A stretch of 64,000 nt of DNA from Planctobacterium sp965279005 (GTDB taxonomy: Bacteria; Pseudomonadota; Gammaproteobacteria; Enterobacterales; Alteromonadaceae). The stretch spans positions 124,001 through 188,000 of the forward strand of contig CBDIHK010000022.1 in assembly GCA_965279005.1 (NCBI GenBank), in the 5' to 3' direction. This document shows positions 47,901 through 62,900 of the stretch, one piece after another. The notes beneath the pieces were generated by a model. The model saw nothing but the letters and a program-made list of their open reading frames with translations. It was not told the DNA's origin and made no database searches. Every line of letters starts with the position of its first letter. Within the stretch, counting starts at the first letter, position 1. The position numbers were made by a program, and so were the translations under genes.

Positions 47901-50900
47901 TGCTAACCACCAATTGAGTTTCGAACTATCTTTTGCCGATGGCATATACCAGAGGTTTATGAATTTATATACACTAACGGAAGCCGTAGTTCAGGACTCA
48001 GATGGCATAGTACAAACTGCATTTAATACCCATGCCGCGTCTAAATTAGTCTCAACTGCCGCAGACGAAACTCTATTAGGTGGCCACAACGGAAATTATA
48101 ATACCTATGTTTATGAGCTAGGTGGCGGCCATGATGTTATCCGTGAAGTGAATCCTTCAGAAAACGACTTTGCGGATATCCTCTTTTTGGGGCAAGGCAT
48201 TAGCCAAGCCAGTACTAGCTTTAGCAAGCAGGGTAATGACCTCATCCTTGCTTGGGACGCCGACAATTCACTGACAATTGAAAACCATTTTAACAGCGGT
48301 TTTGCCATAGAAGTTTTTGTATTTGAAGATGGCAGCACTTTGGATGGTACTAACATCCAACTTGATTCGCCAACTGAATCAGTTTCTGCTGCCCAACCCG
48401 GCATATCTAACAGTACCGTGTCCTATAACCTGGATGGTGGTAATACAGTTGCCAACAACAGTGCTCCATTAAAGCAATTAGTGCTGGGCAAAGGTATACA
48501 CTACGGTGATTTGACCTTTGTTGAAGATGGCCAAGGCCTGCTAATGCGGGTAGCTGGGGGTGGCAGCCTTCGCATTTCCAATTATCAGACTTTTGGCCCC
48601 GGCCTGTTAGATTTTAGACTGGTATTTGTTGAATCCCATACGAGCTACGACAGGTTAGCAACTTCACATCTGGGCAGGATCGAAGGAACCGACGCTAACG
48701 ATGTATTAGCAGGTCCGATAAGTTTCCAACTCGTTGGAGGAAGGGGTGACGATACTATTCAACTTGCACCGGTTGTTTCTCAAATCCGCTACAACTTGGG
48801 TGATGGAAACGATACGGTCAATTTCCATCCAGCGGCTAAAGCTCATCACGAATTGCTGTTGGGCGGCGGTATCACATTTGACACAATTAGTGCTTATGAA
48901 ACTGAGCAGGATGTGGTATTGCAGTTTAGCAATGGCGAAACCATTACCTTTAAGGATGTTAACCAGGCGCAGTTCCGCGACGCAGTTTCCCGGATTTCCT
49001 TTGCCGGTGGCCAGACTGAGTTGACTAAGGACTTGGCCATAACAGCCTATGGCGAACAAAACGATCGCGCCTTATATACTGGTGCCAGTGCGGCAAGTGA
49101 CGTTATTGACTTAGCTTTAGAAGGGGCACCCCAGTTGCTGTCATCAGGCGCAGGCCACGACAATATCACTGGCAGCAACCAGGACGATATCATTTTTGCT
49201 GGCAGTGGCATTGATATCATCAATAGCCAAGCCGGTGATGACATCATTGTCGCGGGTAAAGGCGACGATAGCATTACTAGCCATGAAGGCCGCAATACCT
49301 TGGTTTACCGCCAGGGCGATGGCAATGACATTGTTGATCTCAAGGGAACCGAAAACCGCATAGTTTTTGAAGGTTTGCAATCGGGCGATGCCCAGCTGTA
49401 CCGGCGTAATAATGAGCTAATTGTCTTCTTCGACGCCTATAACAGCCTGTATATCAATGATTTTTTCCGCAACCAGTCCATTGGGGAATTGGTGTTTGCC
49501 GATAGGGTCGTTCCCAACGCTGAACTAAACCAAATAAGCGACTCTATCCAGCAGGTTACTAGTGGGGCTGTCAATATCACTATTATGTCTGGCAGCGTCA
49601 GCCAATACGCACCTGAGCTGGGTTTTACGCCAACGGATATGCAGGTGGAGTTAGTGAAACGCGATGGCGTGGCACTGGCAACCCCTGATGATAAATTCGT
49701 CACAATAGAAGCAGGCAACGAAGGCCGCTTCTATGTCAATGTCGATCCTGGTTTGTATACCTTTAGGATCACCCTGTCCAACGGCAACCAAACCCAGGTA
49801 ATTGAGCAGACATACCAGGCGAAACGCAACAGCTATGTGAAACCTGTTGGCACACCAAAAGATGTGACCGCAATGGACAATATACCGCTCAGCCTGGATA
49901 TGGCACAGTACTTTAGCGGCAATGAGGTAACGGAGTTATCGTATGAGTTGGCATTATTTAAGTTTGAACAGGGTAGCCTAGTACCTGCAGATGCGGCTGA
50001 ATTGGCAGCCAAGCTGGATCCGGTCACAGGGCAGCTAACCATGCTGCCGCCCGCGGTTGGTGAATACCAAGTGTCGGTGAAAGCCAGGCCAAATGCCTAT
50101 AGCTACGATTTTAGTGAAGTCAGTTTTAACCTTACTGTGTCACAGCAGCCTCATGCACCTGTTGCGCAACCGTTACCCAGCATTGTTACGCTGGCCAATG
50201 ACGACAGCAGGGTAGATCTATCTGGCTACTTCTCAGATAAAAACACTGATGACACCCTGACATTCCGGGTGGAATTATTACAGCAAGGTATCCTCGGCAC
50301 TTCCCATTACCCATTGGATGGCGAGTTCAACATTGCTACGCCAAACGGCAGCATAACAGGCGACATGCGAATTTCTGCTAATGGGCAACTGGAGGGATAT
50401 TTCAGCAGTGCAGGCGACTACAGCTTACGCATCTACGCCTCAGATGGTGTGCATGAAACCGCGGCAGATTTGACGCTAACCGCGCTAGCACAGCCAGTTC
50501 GTAGCATTGAATTGGCTACTGATATGGGTAACCAGTTATACAGCCTTGGCCATAACATTAACACCCTCACTGTGGCAAACGGGATAGATCCGTCTGCTGT
50601 CAGTGTTGAGGCCTATGGCGACGATTTAAGTATTATCGTCGATGGCAGCCGCATCACCTTGCAAGATGGTATTGGTAGCGGCGCACCCACCATCAACAAA
50701 GTCAGCTTTGCCGATGGCACTGAATGGCACCTGATGGATGTTGCCAGCCGTATTGTGTTTATGGGTACCGATGGCGATGACCAGCTTAGCCGCTTGACCT
50801 ATGTCTTGCCCCACACTGTGCAGCACAATGCAGGCAAAGGCGATGACACCATACAAGGTTCGCTGGGAGCTGATATCTACCACTATGCACTGGGTGATGG

Positions 50901-53900
50901 TCATGACGTTATCCGTGATGATGCCGGCGTTATGGCGATTAAATTTGCGCCCGGCATTGAACTAGAACACGTTAGCCTATCCGCATCGAATGACGACCTG
51001 GTGATTGCGGTACCAGATGGCCAAATCACAGTGGCAGGCTTTGCCAACAGTCGCAACAACCTTTCGCTTTGGTTTGCAGATGGCAGGGGCATTCCAGTTG
51101 ATAAGTTAAACCAAGTAGCGCGTCCATCTGTGGCAGGCACCGATGGTGATGATATCTTGGATTTCTCCGATGTCGAAGCAACCCCTTTTGAATTACGGAT
51201 CAAGGGCGGTAAGGGTAGTGATATTATCCATGGCAGCAATGCTATAGACAACTATGTATTTAACCTGGGTGATGGCCACGACACCATCATCGACAGCAAC
51301 TATGACACCGTAAATTTTGGCCAGGGCATCACGTTAGCTGATATTAGCACCAGGCTTGAAGGTGATAACTTCGTTTTCGAATTACCAGGGGACAATTCCA
51401 TAACCCTTCCAAACTTTAGCCAGCGCACTTTGCCGCCACCGATATTGAGGTTCGCCGATGGCAGTATGCAGCCTTATTATACTTATATGGTTAATACCCG
51501 GATAGTTGGCACTGCGGGCAATGACACCCTACAACATGGCTTATCGTATTTGGGGGGACGTTATGACGGCGGCTTAGGTGATGATACCCTTTTAGGCGGT
51601 GCGAACAGCAATGCCTACGTATATCGGCTAGGCGATGGCCACGATCTTATCCGCAATAGCGGTCCTGATAGGTTAAGTGATATCGTCTTCTTGCAGGAAG
51701 GTATCACTCCGGGGGCAACACAGGCCAGTCGCCAGGGCGATAACCTGGTATTGTCCTTTAGTGACGGTGGTACGGTGACCGTTGAGAACCAATTTGCCGC
51801 TGGCCAGGGTATCCACCTGGTTAAGTTTATGGATGGCACAGTCTGGGGGATGGACAACGTCACTACACTAGGCAGTGCAGGTGGTGTGGATTCCCTGCAA
51901 TTGGGCGAGCCATTAGGATTGATGCGCTTTGAATTGGGGCAAGGTGTTGTGTCACTGCCAGATTATACGCAAGTAAAACACCTGGTCTTTGGCCCTGGTA
52001 TCGACGCAACTGATATTTCCTATTTAGATATGGGAGACAAGCTGGTAATTCGCCATGTTTCAGGTGCCGAGTTACATCTTGGTGGTTACAGTACCGCTGC
52101 AGTTACATCCATTAACCAAGTGTTTGACGATAATACCTTCTATTGGGGCAACGCCCTCATGGGATTGTACAGGAACCCTGGCACAGAAGGCGACGACGTC
52201 TACACCCGAACCACTGCGCGCAGGGGGATAGTTGACCTAGGCCAAGGCAACGATACCTTTAATTCTTCCTCTACCTATTCCGAACGTATTGTTTACAACC
52301 TGGGTGATGGCCGGGATATATTCGACTTTAGCCACGTTGGCGATACCAACCATCTCCTTTTACTCGGTGGTGGCATATTGTTAAGCAACACCCAGTTTAG
52401 TGAAGTGCAAGGTGACACAGTGTTGACCTTTAGCGATGGCGGCAGCATCACCATTAAAGGCGTGCATTTATCACAGCTTCGAAGTGCATTGCTTAATATC
52501 ACCTTTAGTGACAATACGGTATATGACTGGGATATGCATAGCTTGCGCTATCCGGGTGCAACACCGGATTTCAATGTCACCCGAGGTAGTGATCACTCCG
52601 AATCCGCTGATGGCGAATTATCGTTTGAGCTATTGCAGGAAAACCTGATAACGGGTGGCCTAGGCCATGACCAGCTTAAAGGTGGTATAAAAACAGATGT
52701 ACTTGTGTCTGAAAACGGTGGTGACACAATCTACGGCCAACACGGTGACGATGTATTGTTGTCCGGTAAGGGCAGGGATACCATCCAGGCCGGGGCGGGC
52801 AACGATACCATCTTGTACCGCAAAGGTGATGGCTTTACCAAGGTCAATGATGGCAATGGTACAGACCGCTTAGTATTGAAAGACATCAATAAAGCGGACG
52901 TGCGTTATTACAAAAACGCCTACAACAACCACTTAATTATCTTGTTGCCGGATAGCCAGGATGTAATCGAAGCGGAAAACTGGTTTGTAACCGATAGCAA
53001 TGGCAACCAAACCAATGCTTTCGAGCAATTGGTATTTGAGGATGGCATCGTCAGCCACACAGAAATCGGCCTGGCGTTACCACCTGTAAATGCAATGCAA
53101 TCGCAGAACTCAGTTACCCATATTTACTATGACCTAAACCTCTATGCCCCCGGATTGGGCTTTACCCCAACATCTTTTGAGCTACAGGTGGTGTCCATTA
53201 ATCATGAGTCGGCAACAAGCTTACCTGAAGGCGTCTATATAGAATCCAATGGTCGTATCCGCGGGCCTTTGGCGCCGGGTTTTTACGAATTTAAGGTTGT
53301 GGCCAGTGATGGCAACCAGACCCAGGAAATACCCGTATTTGCCAATGTCGGCAAAGTACCTTGGGTGCACAGTAATGGTAGTATCGGTGCGATAGAGCTA
53401 GAAACCAAAACGCCATTGCAACTGAATATGGCTGAGCATTTTGTCACAGATGCCGGCACTTATATCACCTATGCCTTATACCTTGAGCAATACGATGGCA
53501 ACAACCAATTAAGCCAAATTGCCCTGCCTAACAATGTCACGCTGGATCATTTAACCGGCGAGCTAAACCTTTCTGATATGCCGCTAGGCAGGTATCGGAT
53601 CCGGGTGGAGGCCAATGCGGGCGGTTATACCAACAGCCAGATTTTTGACCTTAATGTAGTGCCTAAAAACTACGCGCCTGTTGCTAAACCGATCCCTAAT
53701 ATTATGAGTGTGGCTGGCAGCGACAGCAGGGTAGATCTATCTGGCTACTTCTCAGATAAAAACACTGATGACACCCTGACATTCCGGGTGGAATTATTAC
53801 AGCAAGGTATCCTCGGCACTTCCCATTACCCATTGGATGGCGAGTTCAACATTGCTACGCCAAACGGCAGCATAACAGGCGACATGCGAATTTCTGCTAA

Positions 53901-56900
53901 TGGGCAACTGGAGGGATATTTCAGCAGTGCAGGCGACTACAGCTTACGCATCTACGCCTCAGATGGTGTGCATGAAACCGCGGCAGATTTGACGCTAACC
54001 GCGCTAGCACAGCCAGTTCGTAGCATTGAATTGGCTACTGATATGGGTAACCAGTTATACAGCCTTGGCCATAACATTAACACCCTCACTGTGGCAAACG
54101 GGATAGATCCGTCTGCTGTCAGTGTTGAGGCCTATGGCGACGATTTAAGTATTATCGTCGATGGCAGCCGCATCACCTTGCAAGATGGTATTGGTAGCGG
54201 CGCACCCACCATCAACAAAGTCAGCTTTGCCGATGGCACTGAATGGCACCTGATGGATGTTGCCAGCCGTATTGTGTTTATGGGTACCGATGGCGATGAC
54301 CAGCTTAGCCGCTTGACCTATGTCTTGCCCCACACTGTGCAGCACAATGCAGGCAAAGGCGATGACACCATACAAGGTTCGCTGGGAGCTGATATCTACC
54401 ACTATGCACTGGGTGATGGTCATGACGTTATCCGTGATGATGCCGGCGTTATGGCGATTAAATTTGCGCCCGGCATTGAACTAGAACACGTTAGCCTATC
54501 CGCATCGAATGACGACCTGGTGATTGCGGTACCAGATGGCCAAATCACAGTGGCAGGCTTTGCCAACAGTCGCAACAACCTTTCGCTTTGGTTTGCAGAT
54601 GGCAGGGGCATTCCAGTTGATAAGTTAAACCAAGTAGCGCGTCCATCTGTGGCAGGCACCGATGGTGATGATATCTTGGATTTCTCCGATGTCGAAGCAA
54701 CCCCTTTTGAATTACGGATCAAGGGCGGTAAGGGTAGTGATATTATCCATGGCAGCAATGCTATAGACAACTATGTATTTAACCTGGGTGATGGCCACGA
54801 CACCATCATCGACAGCAACTATGACACCGTAAATTTTGGCCAGGGCATCACGTTAGCTGATATTAGCACCAGGCTTGAAGGTGATAACTTCGTTTTCGAA
54901 TTACCAGGGGACAATTCCATAACCCTTCCAAACTTTAGCCAGCGCACTTTGCCGCCACCGATATTGAGGTTCGCCGATGGCAGTATGCAGCCTTATTATA
55001 CTTATATGGTTAATACCCGGATAGTTGGCACTGCGGGCAATGACACCCTACAACATGGCTTATCGTATTTGGGGGGACGTTATGACGGCGGCTTAGGTGA
55101 TGATACCCTTTTAGGCGGTGCGAACAGCAATGCCTACGTATATCGGCTAGGCGATGGCCACGATCTTATCCGCAATAGCGGTCCTGATAGGTTAAGTGAT
55201 ATCGTCTTCTTGCAGGAAGGTATCACTCCGGGGGCAACACAGGCCAGTCGCCAGGGCGATAACCTGGTATTGTCCTTTAGTGACGGTGGTACGGTGACCG
55301 TTGAGAACCAATTTGCCGCTGGCCAGGGTATCCACCTGGTTAAGTTTATGGATGGCACAGTCTGGGGGATGGACAACGTCACTACACTAGGCAGTGCAGG
55401 TGGTGTGGATTCCCTGCAATTGGGCGAGCCATTAGGATTGATGCGCTTTGAATTGGGGCAAGGTGTTGTGTCACTGCCAGATTATACGCAAGTAAAACAC
55501 CTGGTCTTTGGCCCTGGTATCGACGCAACTGATATTTCCTATTTAGATATGGGAGACAAGCTGGTAATTCGCCATGTTTCAGGTGCCGAGTTACATCTTG
55601 GTGGTTACAGTACCGCTGCAGTTACATCCATTAACCAAGTGTTTGACGATAATACCTTCTATTGGGGCAACGCCCTCATGGGATTGTACAGGAACCCTGG
55701 CACAGAAGGCGACGACGTCTACACCCGAACCACTGCGCGCAGGGGGATAGTTGACCTAGGCCAAGGCAACGATACCTTTAATTCTTCCTCTACCTATTCC
55801 GAACGTATTGTTTACAACCTGGGTGATGGCCGGGATATATTCGACTTTAGCCACGTTGGCGATACCAACCATCTCCTTTTACTCGGTGGTGGCATATTGT
55901 TAAGCAACACCCAGTTTAGTGAAGTGCAAGGTGACACAGTGTTGACCTTTAGCGATGGCGGCAGCATCACCATTAAAGGCGTGCATTTATCACAGCTTCG
56001 AAGTGCATTGCTTAATATCACCTTTAGTGACAATACGGTATATGACTGGGATATGCATAGCTTGCGCTATCCGGGTGCAACACCGGATTTCAATGTCACC
56101 CGAGGTAGTGATCACTCCGAATCCGCTGATGGCGAATTATCGTTTGAGCTATTGCAGGAAAACCTGATAACCGGTGGCCTAGGCCATGACCTGCTCAAAG
56201 GAGGTATGAAAACAGATGTACTTGTGTCTGAAAACGGTGGTGACAATATCTATGGCCAGGATGGCGATGATATATTGTTGTCCGGTAAGGGCAGGGATGA
56301 GATTCAAGCAGGGACTGGCAACGATACTATCCTGTACCGCAGCGGCGATGGCTACACCAGAATTTCTAGCGGCACAGGTAATGATAGATTGGTATTGAAG
56401 GACATCAATAAGGCGGACGTGCGGTACTACAAAAACGCCGTTGACGAGAGCCTTATAATCTTGTTGCCAGATAGCCAGGATGTAATCGAAGCGACACACT
56501 GGTTTGTGACGGACGGCAGTGGCAACCAAACCAGTGCCATTGAACAATTGGTATTTGAGGATGGTATCGTTAGCCATACTGATATCGGCCTTGTTTTGCC
56601 GCTTATAAATGCGGATAAGTCGCAATATGCAGTCACCCCTATCCGCTATGACCTGAACTTCTATGCTCCTAACCTGGGCTTTACTCCCACTTCCTTTGAG
56701 TTACACCAGGTATCCATTAACCATGAGCCAGCAACAAGCTTACCTGAAGGCGTTTATATTGATGCTAATGGCGGCATCCGCGGTTCTTTGGTACCAGGTT
56801 ATTACGAGTTTAAGGTTGTGGCCAGTGATGGCAACCAGATCCAGGAAATACCCGTATTTGCCAATGTCGGCAAAGTACCTTGGGTGCACAGTAATGGTAG

Positions 56901-59900
56901 TATCGGTGCGATAGAGCTTGAAACTAAAACGCCATTACAACTCAACATGGCCGATTATTTTGTCGCTGATGCCGATGCTAATATCACTTATGAATTGTAC
57001 ATCAAGCAATATGACGTTAATAACCAACTAAGCCATATAGAACTGCCCAAAACCGTTACCCTGGATCAATTGACCGGCGAGCTAAACCTTACTGATATGC
57101 CGTTAGGCAGGTATCAAATCCGGGTATTTGCCAATGCGGGTGGTTATGGCAACAACCAGATCTTTGACCTCACCGTGGTACCTGAAAACCGGGCACCGGT
57201 CGCAGCAGCAACACCTTCCTTCCTAATGCAGCAAGGATTCGCCTCTAGCACTGACATGTCGCCTTATTTCTCGGATGCAGATGCAGACCAACTGACCTAC
57301 CGGGCAGTGTTAGTCGCTGGTAATGGCACCGAGCAAGCGCTGCCAGGTACCTTGTCCATGGGCGCCGATGGCGTGCTAGTTGGCGCAATAGATCTCACAG
57401 GCGACTACCGGGTAAGGCTATATGCCTCTGATGGTAGGGCTGAAACCAGCGCCGACATTGATATCCGCGTGATGGCGGTAGCCCAGAACTCCGCGATCAA
57501 CCTCAACCGAAGCAAATACCACATTGGCGGCGGCTCTGGGGTCAACCAGGTTGAAGTAGGTTATAGCGTCGCAGATGCCAGCGTGTCAATGGAACATGGC
57601 CATTTACTGCTTAGCTTTGACAACGGTGGTTCACTCTCTATTGGCGCCGATGCCAACCGGAAATTTAGCTCTGCGGTAACAACATTAAAGTTTATTGATG
57701 GCAGCCTGGATGTTAGCCAGTTTGATGTTTTTGCCGATCCAAGGTTGCAACCGGCATTGGCTGATTTTGGTAGCAAACTGATTGTTGGGGAAGACAAGGC
57801 TGGCCAGGTAAAAGTCGATTTAGCTACGTATCCCACTAATATGGCATTCGCGCGCGATAAGCATGACTGGGTTTGGGGCAACAATGGCAAAGATGACTTC
57901 CTGCATGGTGGTGCTGGCAGTGACTTTGTTTCTGGCTTGTCGGGTAATGATTTAATTGCAGGTGGCCTAGGCAATGATTCCATGGCTGGATCCCACGGTG
58001 ATGATACTTACCTGTATCGCAGGGGTGATGGCTTTGACTACCTGTATGAAGATTCGGGCAATGACACCCTGTTGCTGGCCGACTTGAACCTTGGTGATGT
58101 CAGTTTTTACCGGGATCAGAACAACAACCTGTTGTTATTGGTCAAAGGAACTAGTGAAGGAATACATATCTACAAATGGTTTGATAGCGACAGTAAAAAG
58201 GTCGAGTCCATTGTTTTTGAAAATGGCTCTTTAACTTCCACGGAAATTACCGCACAAGCTGACATTATAACCTATCTGGAAGATAGGAATATCCGCATAA
58301 ACCATGCGCAAGATTTCAGCCCGCTAGGTGCACAACTTTCTGGCTCCGTCACCTATAGTGCAGAAATGGTGGCCGACAATGGCGCTACGGCGGCATTGCC
58401 GCAATCAATGAGTATCGGCGCCAATGGTTCCCTCGCCTTGTCTGGCACAACAGAAGGTTTTTACCGTATCCGGGTTACAGCCAGCAACGGCACCAGCTCA
58501 CTAACAGAAACCAGGCAGGTATTCATTTTTGATAAGGGTGAAGCGAGCAGGGGGGCAATTCCTGACCACACTATTGAAGAAGGGGATACCTTTACCTTTG
58601 ATTTTGGTGCCTTATATACCTTTAGGAACCGGGTTCCTTACTATTCCATTAGCTTTTTAAATAAAGATACCGGGGAGACCATCCCTGCCGGACCTAACTT
58701 GGGCATAGACCCCAATACCGGCGTTATCACGGCACAGGGCTTGCTCCAGGGCAACTATGAAGCCCATGTGGAAATGGTGCTAGGTGTTGGTCTTCAAATG
58801 GCGACACAAAAGTTTGATATCACCGTCGACCCACCCAATGTCGCCCCAACCGGCAATGTCCCCAACTACGCCGGTATTATTGCACAAGACTTTGCGTTTG
58901 ATGCCGCCGCCTGGTTTAGCGATGCCAATCCAGAAGATACGCTGACCTACAGCGCCATGCTGGTATCTGCTGATGCCAATGGTAACGAGGTATTGGCGGC
59001 ATTACCGCAAGAGCTGGCATTAGATAGCGCCACCGGGCAGCTAACGGGTAACTTGGCAAGCGCCGGCCGCTATAACCTGCGTATTGTCGCGTCTGACGGC
59101 AGGCTTGAAGGCAGTGCCGACTTTTCCATCTACGTGAGTGAAACGGCACCGGTGATCAGCGCGGGTATGGGCGATGTCCGGCTGTTGCCTGGGCAAACTA
59201 TCCGTACCCTTGAGATGCTCGATAGCGTGTTTGCCTCCAGGGTGACTCTATCCGCGCGCGGCAATGATTTGTTGGTTGGCTTGGATGATGGCGATACCGT
59301 GACCATTGCACAAGGCCTTGCCTACGGTGTTTCCGCCGTGGATCAAATCAAATTTGCCGATGGCCAGGTGTGGCAGCACGCGGACATTATCAACCGTATC
59401 CAGTATATCGGCGAGCACCATAGTGGCCATATCAACCTGGGCAACCATTTAGACCTTGGGCAAAGCAACCACTTTAGGGCGGGAGCGGGTGACGACGAGC
59501 TGACAGGCAATAAAGCCGACAATGTGTTCCATTTTGGTTTTGGTGATGGCAACGACAGGATAAACATTGGGCAGGGCGATAACTATATCCAGCTCGCCCC
59601 GGGCATTAGCAACGAGCATGTTTCCGTTAGCCAAGATGTAAACGACCTGGTAGTGCAACTCGGCGCCGATTCAATCCGCATTGCGCTTACCCAGGTCAAT
59701 GATGCGGCTAATCATCTGGTACTGGTATTTGCCAACCAGTCCAATTACAACAAAGCACAGCTGCTGGCACTGTCCCAAGGCGGGCAGGTGGTATCAAGCA
59801 ACGAGCCGGTCGATACCTCAATGCTAACCAGTAACAGGCAAGTAGTTGAGGGTGGCCATCTTAGGGATGATATTGTTTCGGATTTAGGCACTGCCGTGAA

Positions 59901-62900
59901 CCTGCAACTAGGTGCTGGCCACAACCTGGCCGAAGCCTCCAACCAGGACGATGTCCTGCAAACCACTGGCGGTAACGACAGGCTAAAAGGCGCGTTGGGT
60001 GATGATGTTTATTTTGCGGGCAAAGGCAATGACCTGTTGTGGGATTCCGGCAATGGCGATGATACCTATATTTACCGCATGGGTGATGGCAATGACACCA
60101 TCCATGATGCGGGCAGTACCTACCGCGATAAACTCTTTATTGTTGACCTGGACTATGACTTTAACAATGTCACCTTTTACCGCAGTGGCTTAAATGATTT
60201 GGTGTTGTACCTGCAGGATACAGGTGAGCATATCCGTATCAAAAACCACTTTGCCGGGCAGGCCATTGAAGAGTTCCAATTCAGGAACATGGCACGCAAC
60301 CGGTGGCAGGTTGAAGAATCCTTAATGTCTTCAATGCCATTCATCGCCAGCAACCAAGGTGAAAAACTCAATGTGTGGGATTATTTCCCTGAGTTCCAGG
60401 CGCAACCAACATTCACTTATGTGCACCGCTATTGGGATGAATCCGGGCAAATGCACCGGGTTAACTTGGGCAGCCTGGATGTGTTTGATGCCAATGGCAA
60501 CTTACAGTTGCCAGATGAGATAACAGGCCAACCGCCTGCCTTGGGTATCGGCAGCCATATCATTGAAGTGGTCGCCAGCCACAATGGTCAAACGGTAGAG
60601 CGCTTCCTGCGCATCAATATCGAACCACCTAAAGCGCCGTTCTTTGGTGAAGAGGGTAAAGTCGCCGTCATGAATGTGTTTACCCATTCTGATATTGACC
60701 TTGATCTTAATAACTTCGTTGTTGCCCACAATGACGTTCCACTAGATTTTGTATTGTTTGGGCTACAGCAAAATGCCCAGGGTGAAACCATTCGCACCCA
60801 ATGGACAGCAGATAATAATGCCCTTCCCGCAGGCTTGACCTATGACCCTGAAACTAAAAAGCTCAGTGGCAGCTTGGCAGAGGCGGGACGTTATGAGATA
60901 GAGGGCTATGCCGATAATGGCATGGCGACGTCACACACTATAAAATTGGTTATTGACGCGGTCAGTGCCACACCAACAGCCCCTGAATTTAAAGGCAACG
61001 CCACGGCAAGCTATGCCGCTGGCCAGTTTGTCCGCCATTCTATCGCCTTCAAAGATGCCAATGGCGACGCCATTAACCTGTCGGTGTCTGGTTTGCCTGA
61101 TTGGCTACAAGTGGATGTAGACAAACAAGAGGTGTACGGATTTGCGCCGCGCCATGGCTCAGCATCGGTGGATCTGCTAATCCAAGCTAGCGATGGCCAG
61201 TTTAACGTGCAGCAGGCTGTGACCATTACGGTTGAACAACCAGATGTCGCCAAAGCAGTACAGCTGCAAAACCAGAGCTTAGGCTTCGGTAGCTTCTTGT
61301 ATTACAACGCCAGCAGCGCTTTTGCCGAGTTAGGTGCAGATATTGAATACCTGGTGGAGCTGCAAGCCGATGACGGTAGTTATAGCGAGTTGCCAGAAGG
61401 CCACTGGCTGTCGTTCCGCGATGGTTTGTTTACAGGCACGCCTAGCCTCGGTGATGTAACCGACGGCCTAAACCTAAGGATTACTGGTGCCAATGCCAAA
61501 GGCGAGCGCATGTTCGGCCAGTTACGGGTACAGGTACAAGGACCCGCCAGCCGCACGCTAGGCCGTATTGAGGCTGTGCCGCAAAAAGAAATCTACATTG
61601 ATGCCAAAGACTTCTTTTCTGGCTTGGATGAAACGGCAGTGTATGCGGTAGAGGTACAATTTGATGCCCTAGAGCCACTAGCGCAAGCTTCACGGCTATT
61701 GGAGCCTGAGCCGGAAACAATGCAAACGACATTTGTAGCGCCTACCAGCTTTGGCACCGAGTCGTTTAACCAGACACTGGCAGCACCTATGGCGAGCATG
61801 GAAACGTCTACAGCAGAAACCACCATCGCCAATGGCCCCGAATCAGTGATCCCGGCTGAATTGGCGTCATGGCTGAAGTTTGATGCCAAGACTGGCATTT
61901 TGTCTGGCTTGCCGCCCGAAGACTTTATCGCTGACTTAAAGCTACGATTTATCGCCAGCGACGGCAAGGTAGAACTTTCCACAGACGGTGACTTGAGTTT
62001 CAATCTAGAGGGCAATTCAGAAAAATTCTGGTACACCTACGACCGCGCCAACCGGGTCGTGATTGACGGTGGCACGTTAGATGAAACAACAAACTCTATT
62101 GTACTTGGCACTGCAGGCAAGTATTACGAGTACGATGCTGCGGGCCGCAGCAATTTAACCATCAGCGCAGGGGCGCAGATAGCCCAGTTCAGCCAGTACA
62201 ATGCCCGTGGCCAGCTTAGCCGCACGTTTATGACTGACCAAGGTACAGACCTTTACAACAAACACCTGGCTGCGCCAACCAGCTTTACCGGGGGCAACCG
62301 TTTCCATGGCGCCAATGTCGGGAAAACCTTTGACTACCACTATGATTTGGCCGGTCAAAAGACCCGCACAGTGGAATACTTCCGCCCTGGCTCAACAGTC
62401 GGTTACGAGATAGAACCCGGCATCAATGGTAGGTTCAACCTGACCAACTCGGTCAAATCCGTCACCCACCATAGCTATGACCGCGATGGCCGACAAACCC
62501 TAAGCACCAAGACCGGGCATAAGGGTGGTACCTTGCGCTTGGCGGTTGAGTCAAAATGGCAATCTAACGTTTTTCCTATGAAACTGGATGAACAGGATGC
62601 TAGCACCAAACTTTCTGAAAGCTGGTTTAGCTATAACCCGGCACTAGGTATCACGCAGAGTCTAACTACAGAGCAGTTCTTCAACGAAGCCGAGCCTGGC
62701 CGGGAAGACGACGGCAGCTACTATGGTACAGGACCTAGCGCCTTTAAGAACAGCTTTAGCTTTACCTATGAAAAGCGCACAAGCTTCCTGGAAAAAGACG
62801 TTAAAGGTGAAAACATATCCGTCAACCGCGGCGAAATGCAGCCGGCATTCACCCGCAACCATTATGATGCCAGCGGCAACCGCATCGCCGTTGAAGAAGG

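Larger units (their letters stand above)
46540..60400 (+). repeat. Macro-repeats combining RTX blocks and Ig-like domains (five iterations)
   Basis: Units start at about 46960, 50500, 54020, 57485 and 59155. Each opens with a block reading like IELATDMGNQLYSLGHN...VSVEAYGDDLSI...FADGTEW. The first three then run through several RTX-type elements (YxLGDGHDxIxD, FGxGI, FADG), a G.G.DTI/LYRxGDG block and two or three Ig-like domains. The fourth and fifth are shortened. Units 1-3 are about 3.5 kb each. Units 2 and 3 are offset by exactly 3519 bp (1173 codons). Confidence 0.82.
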
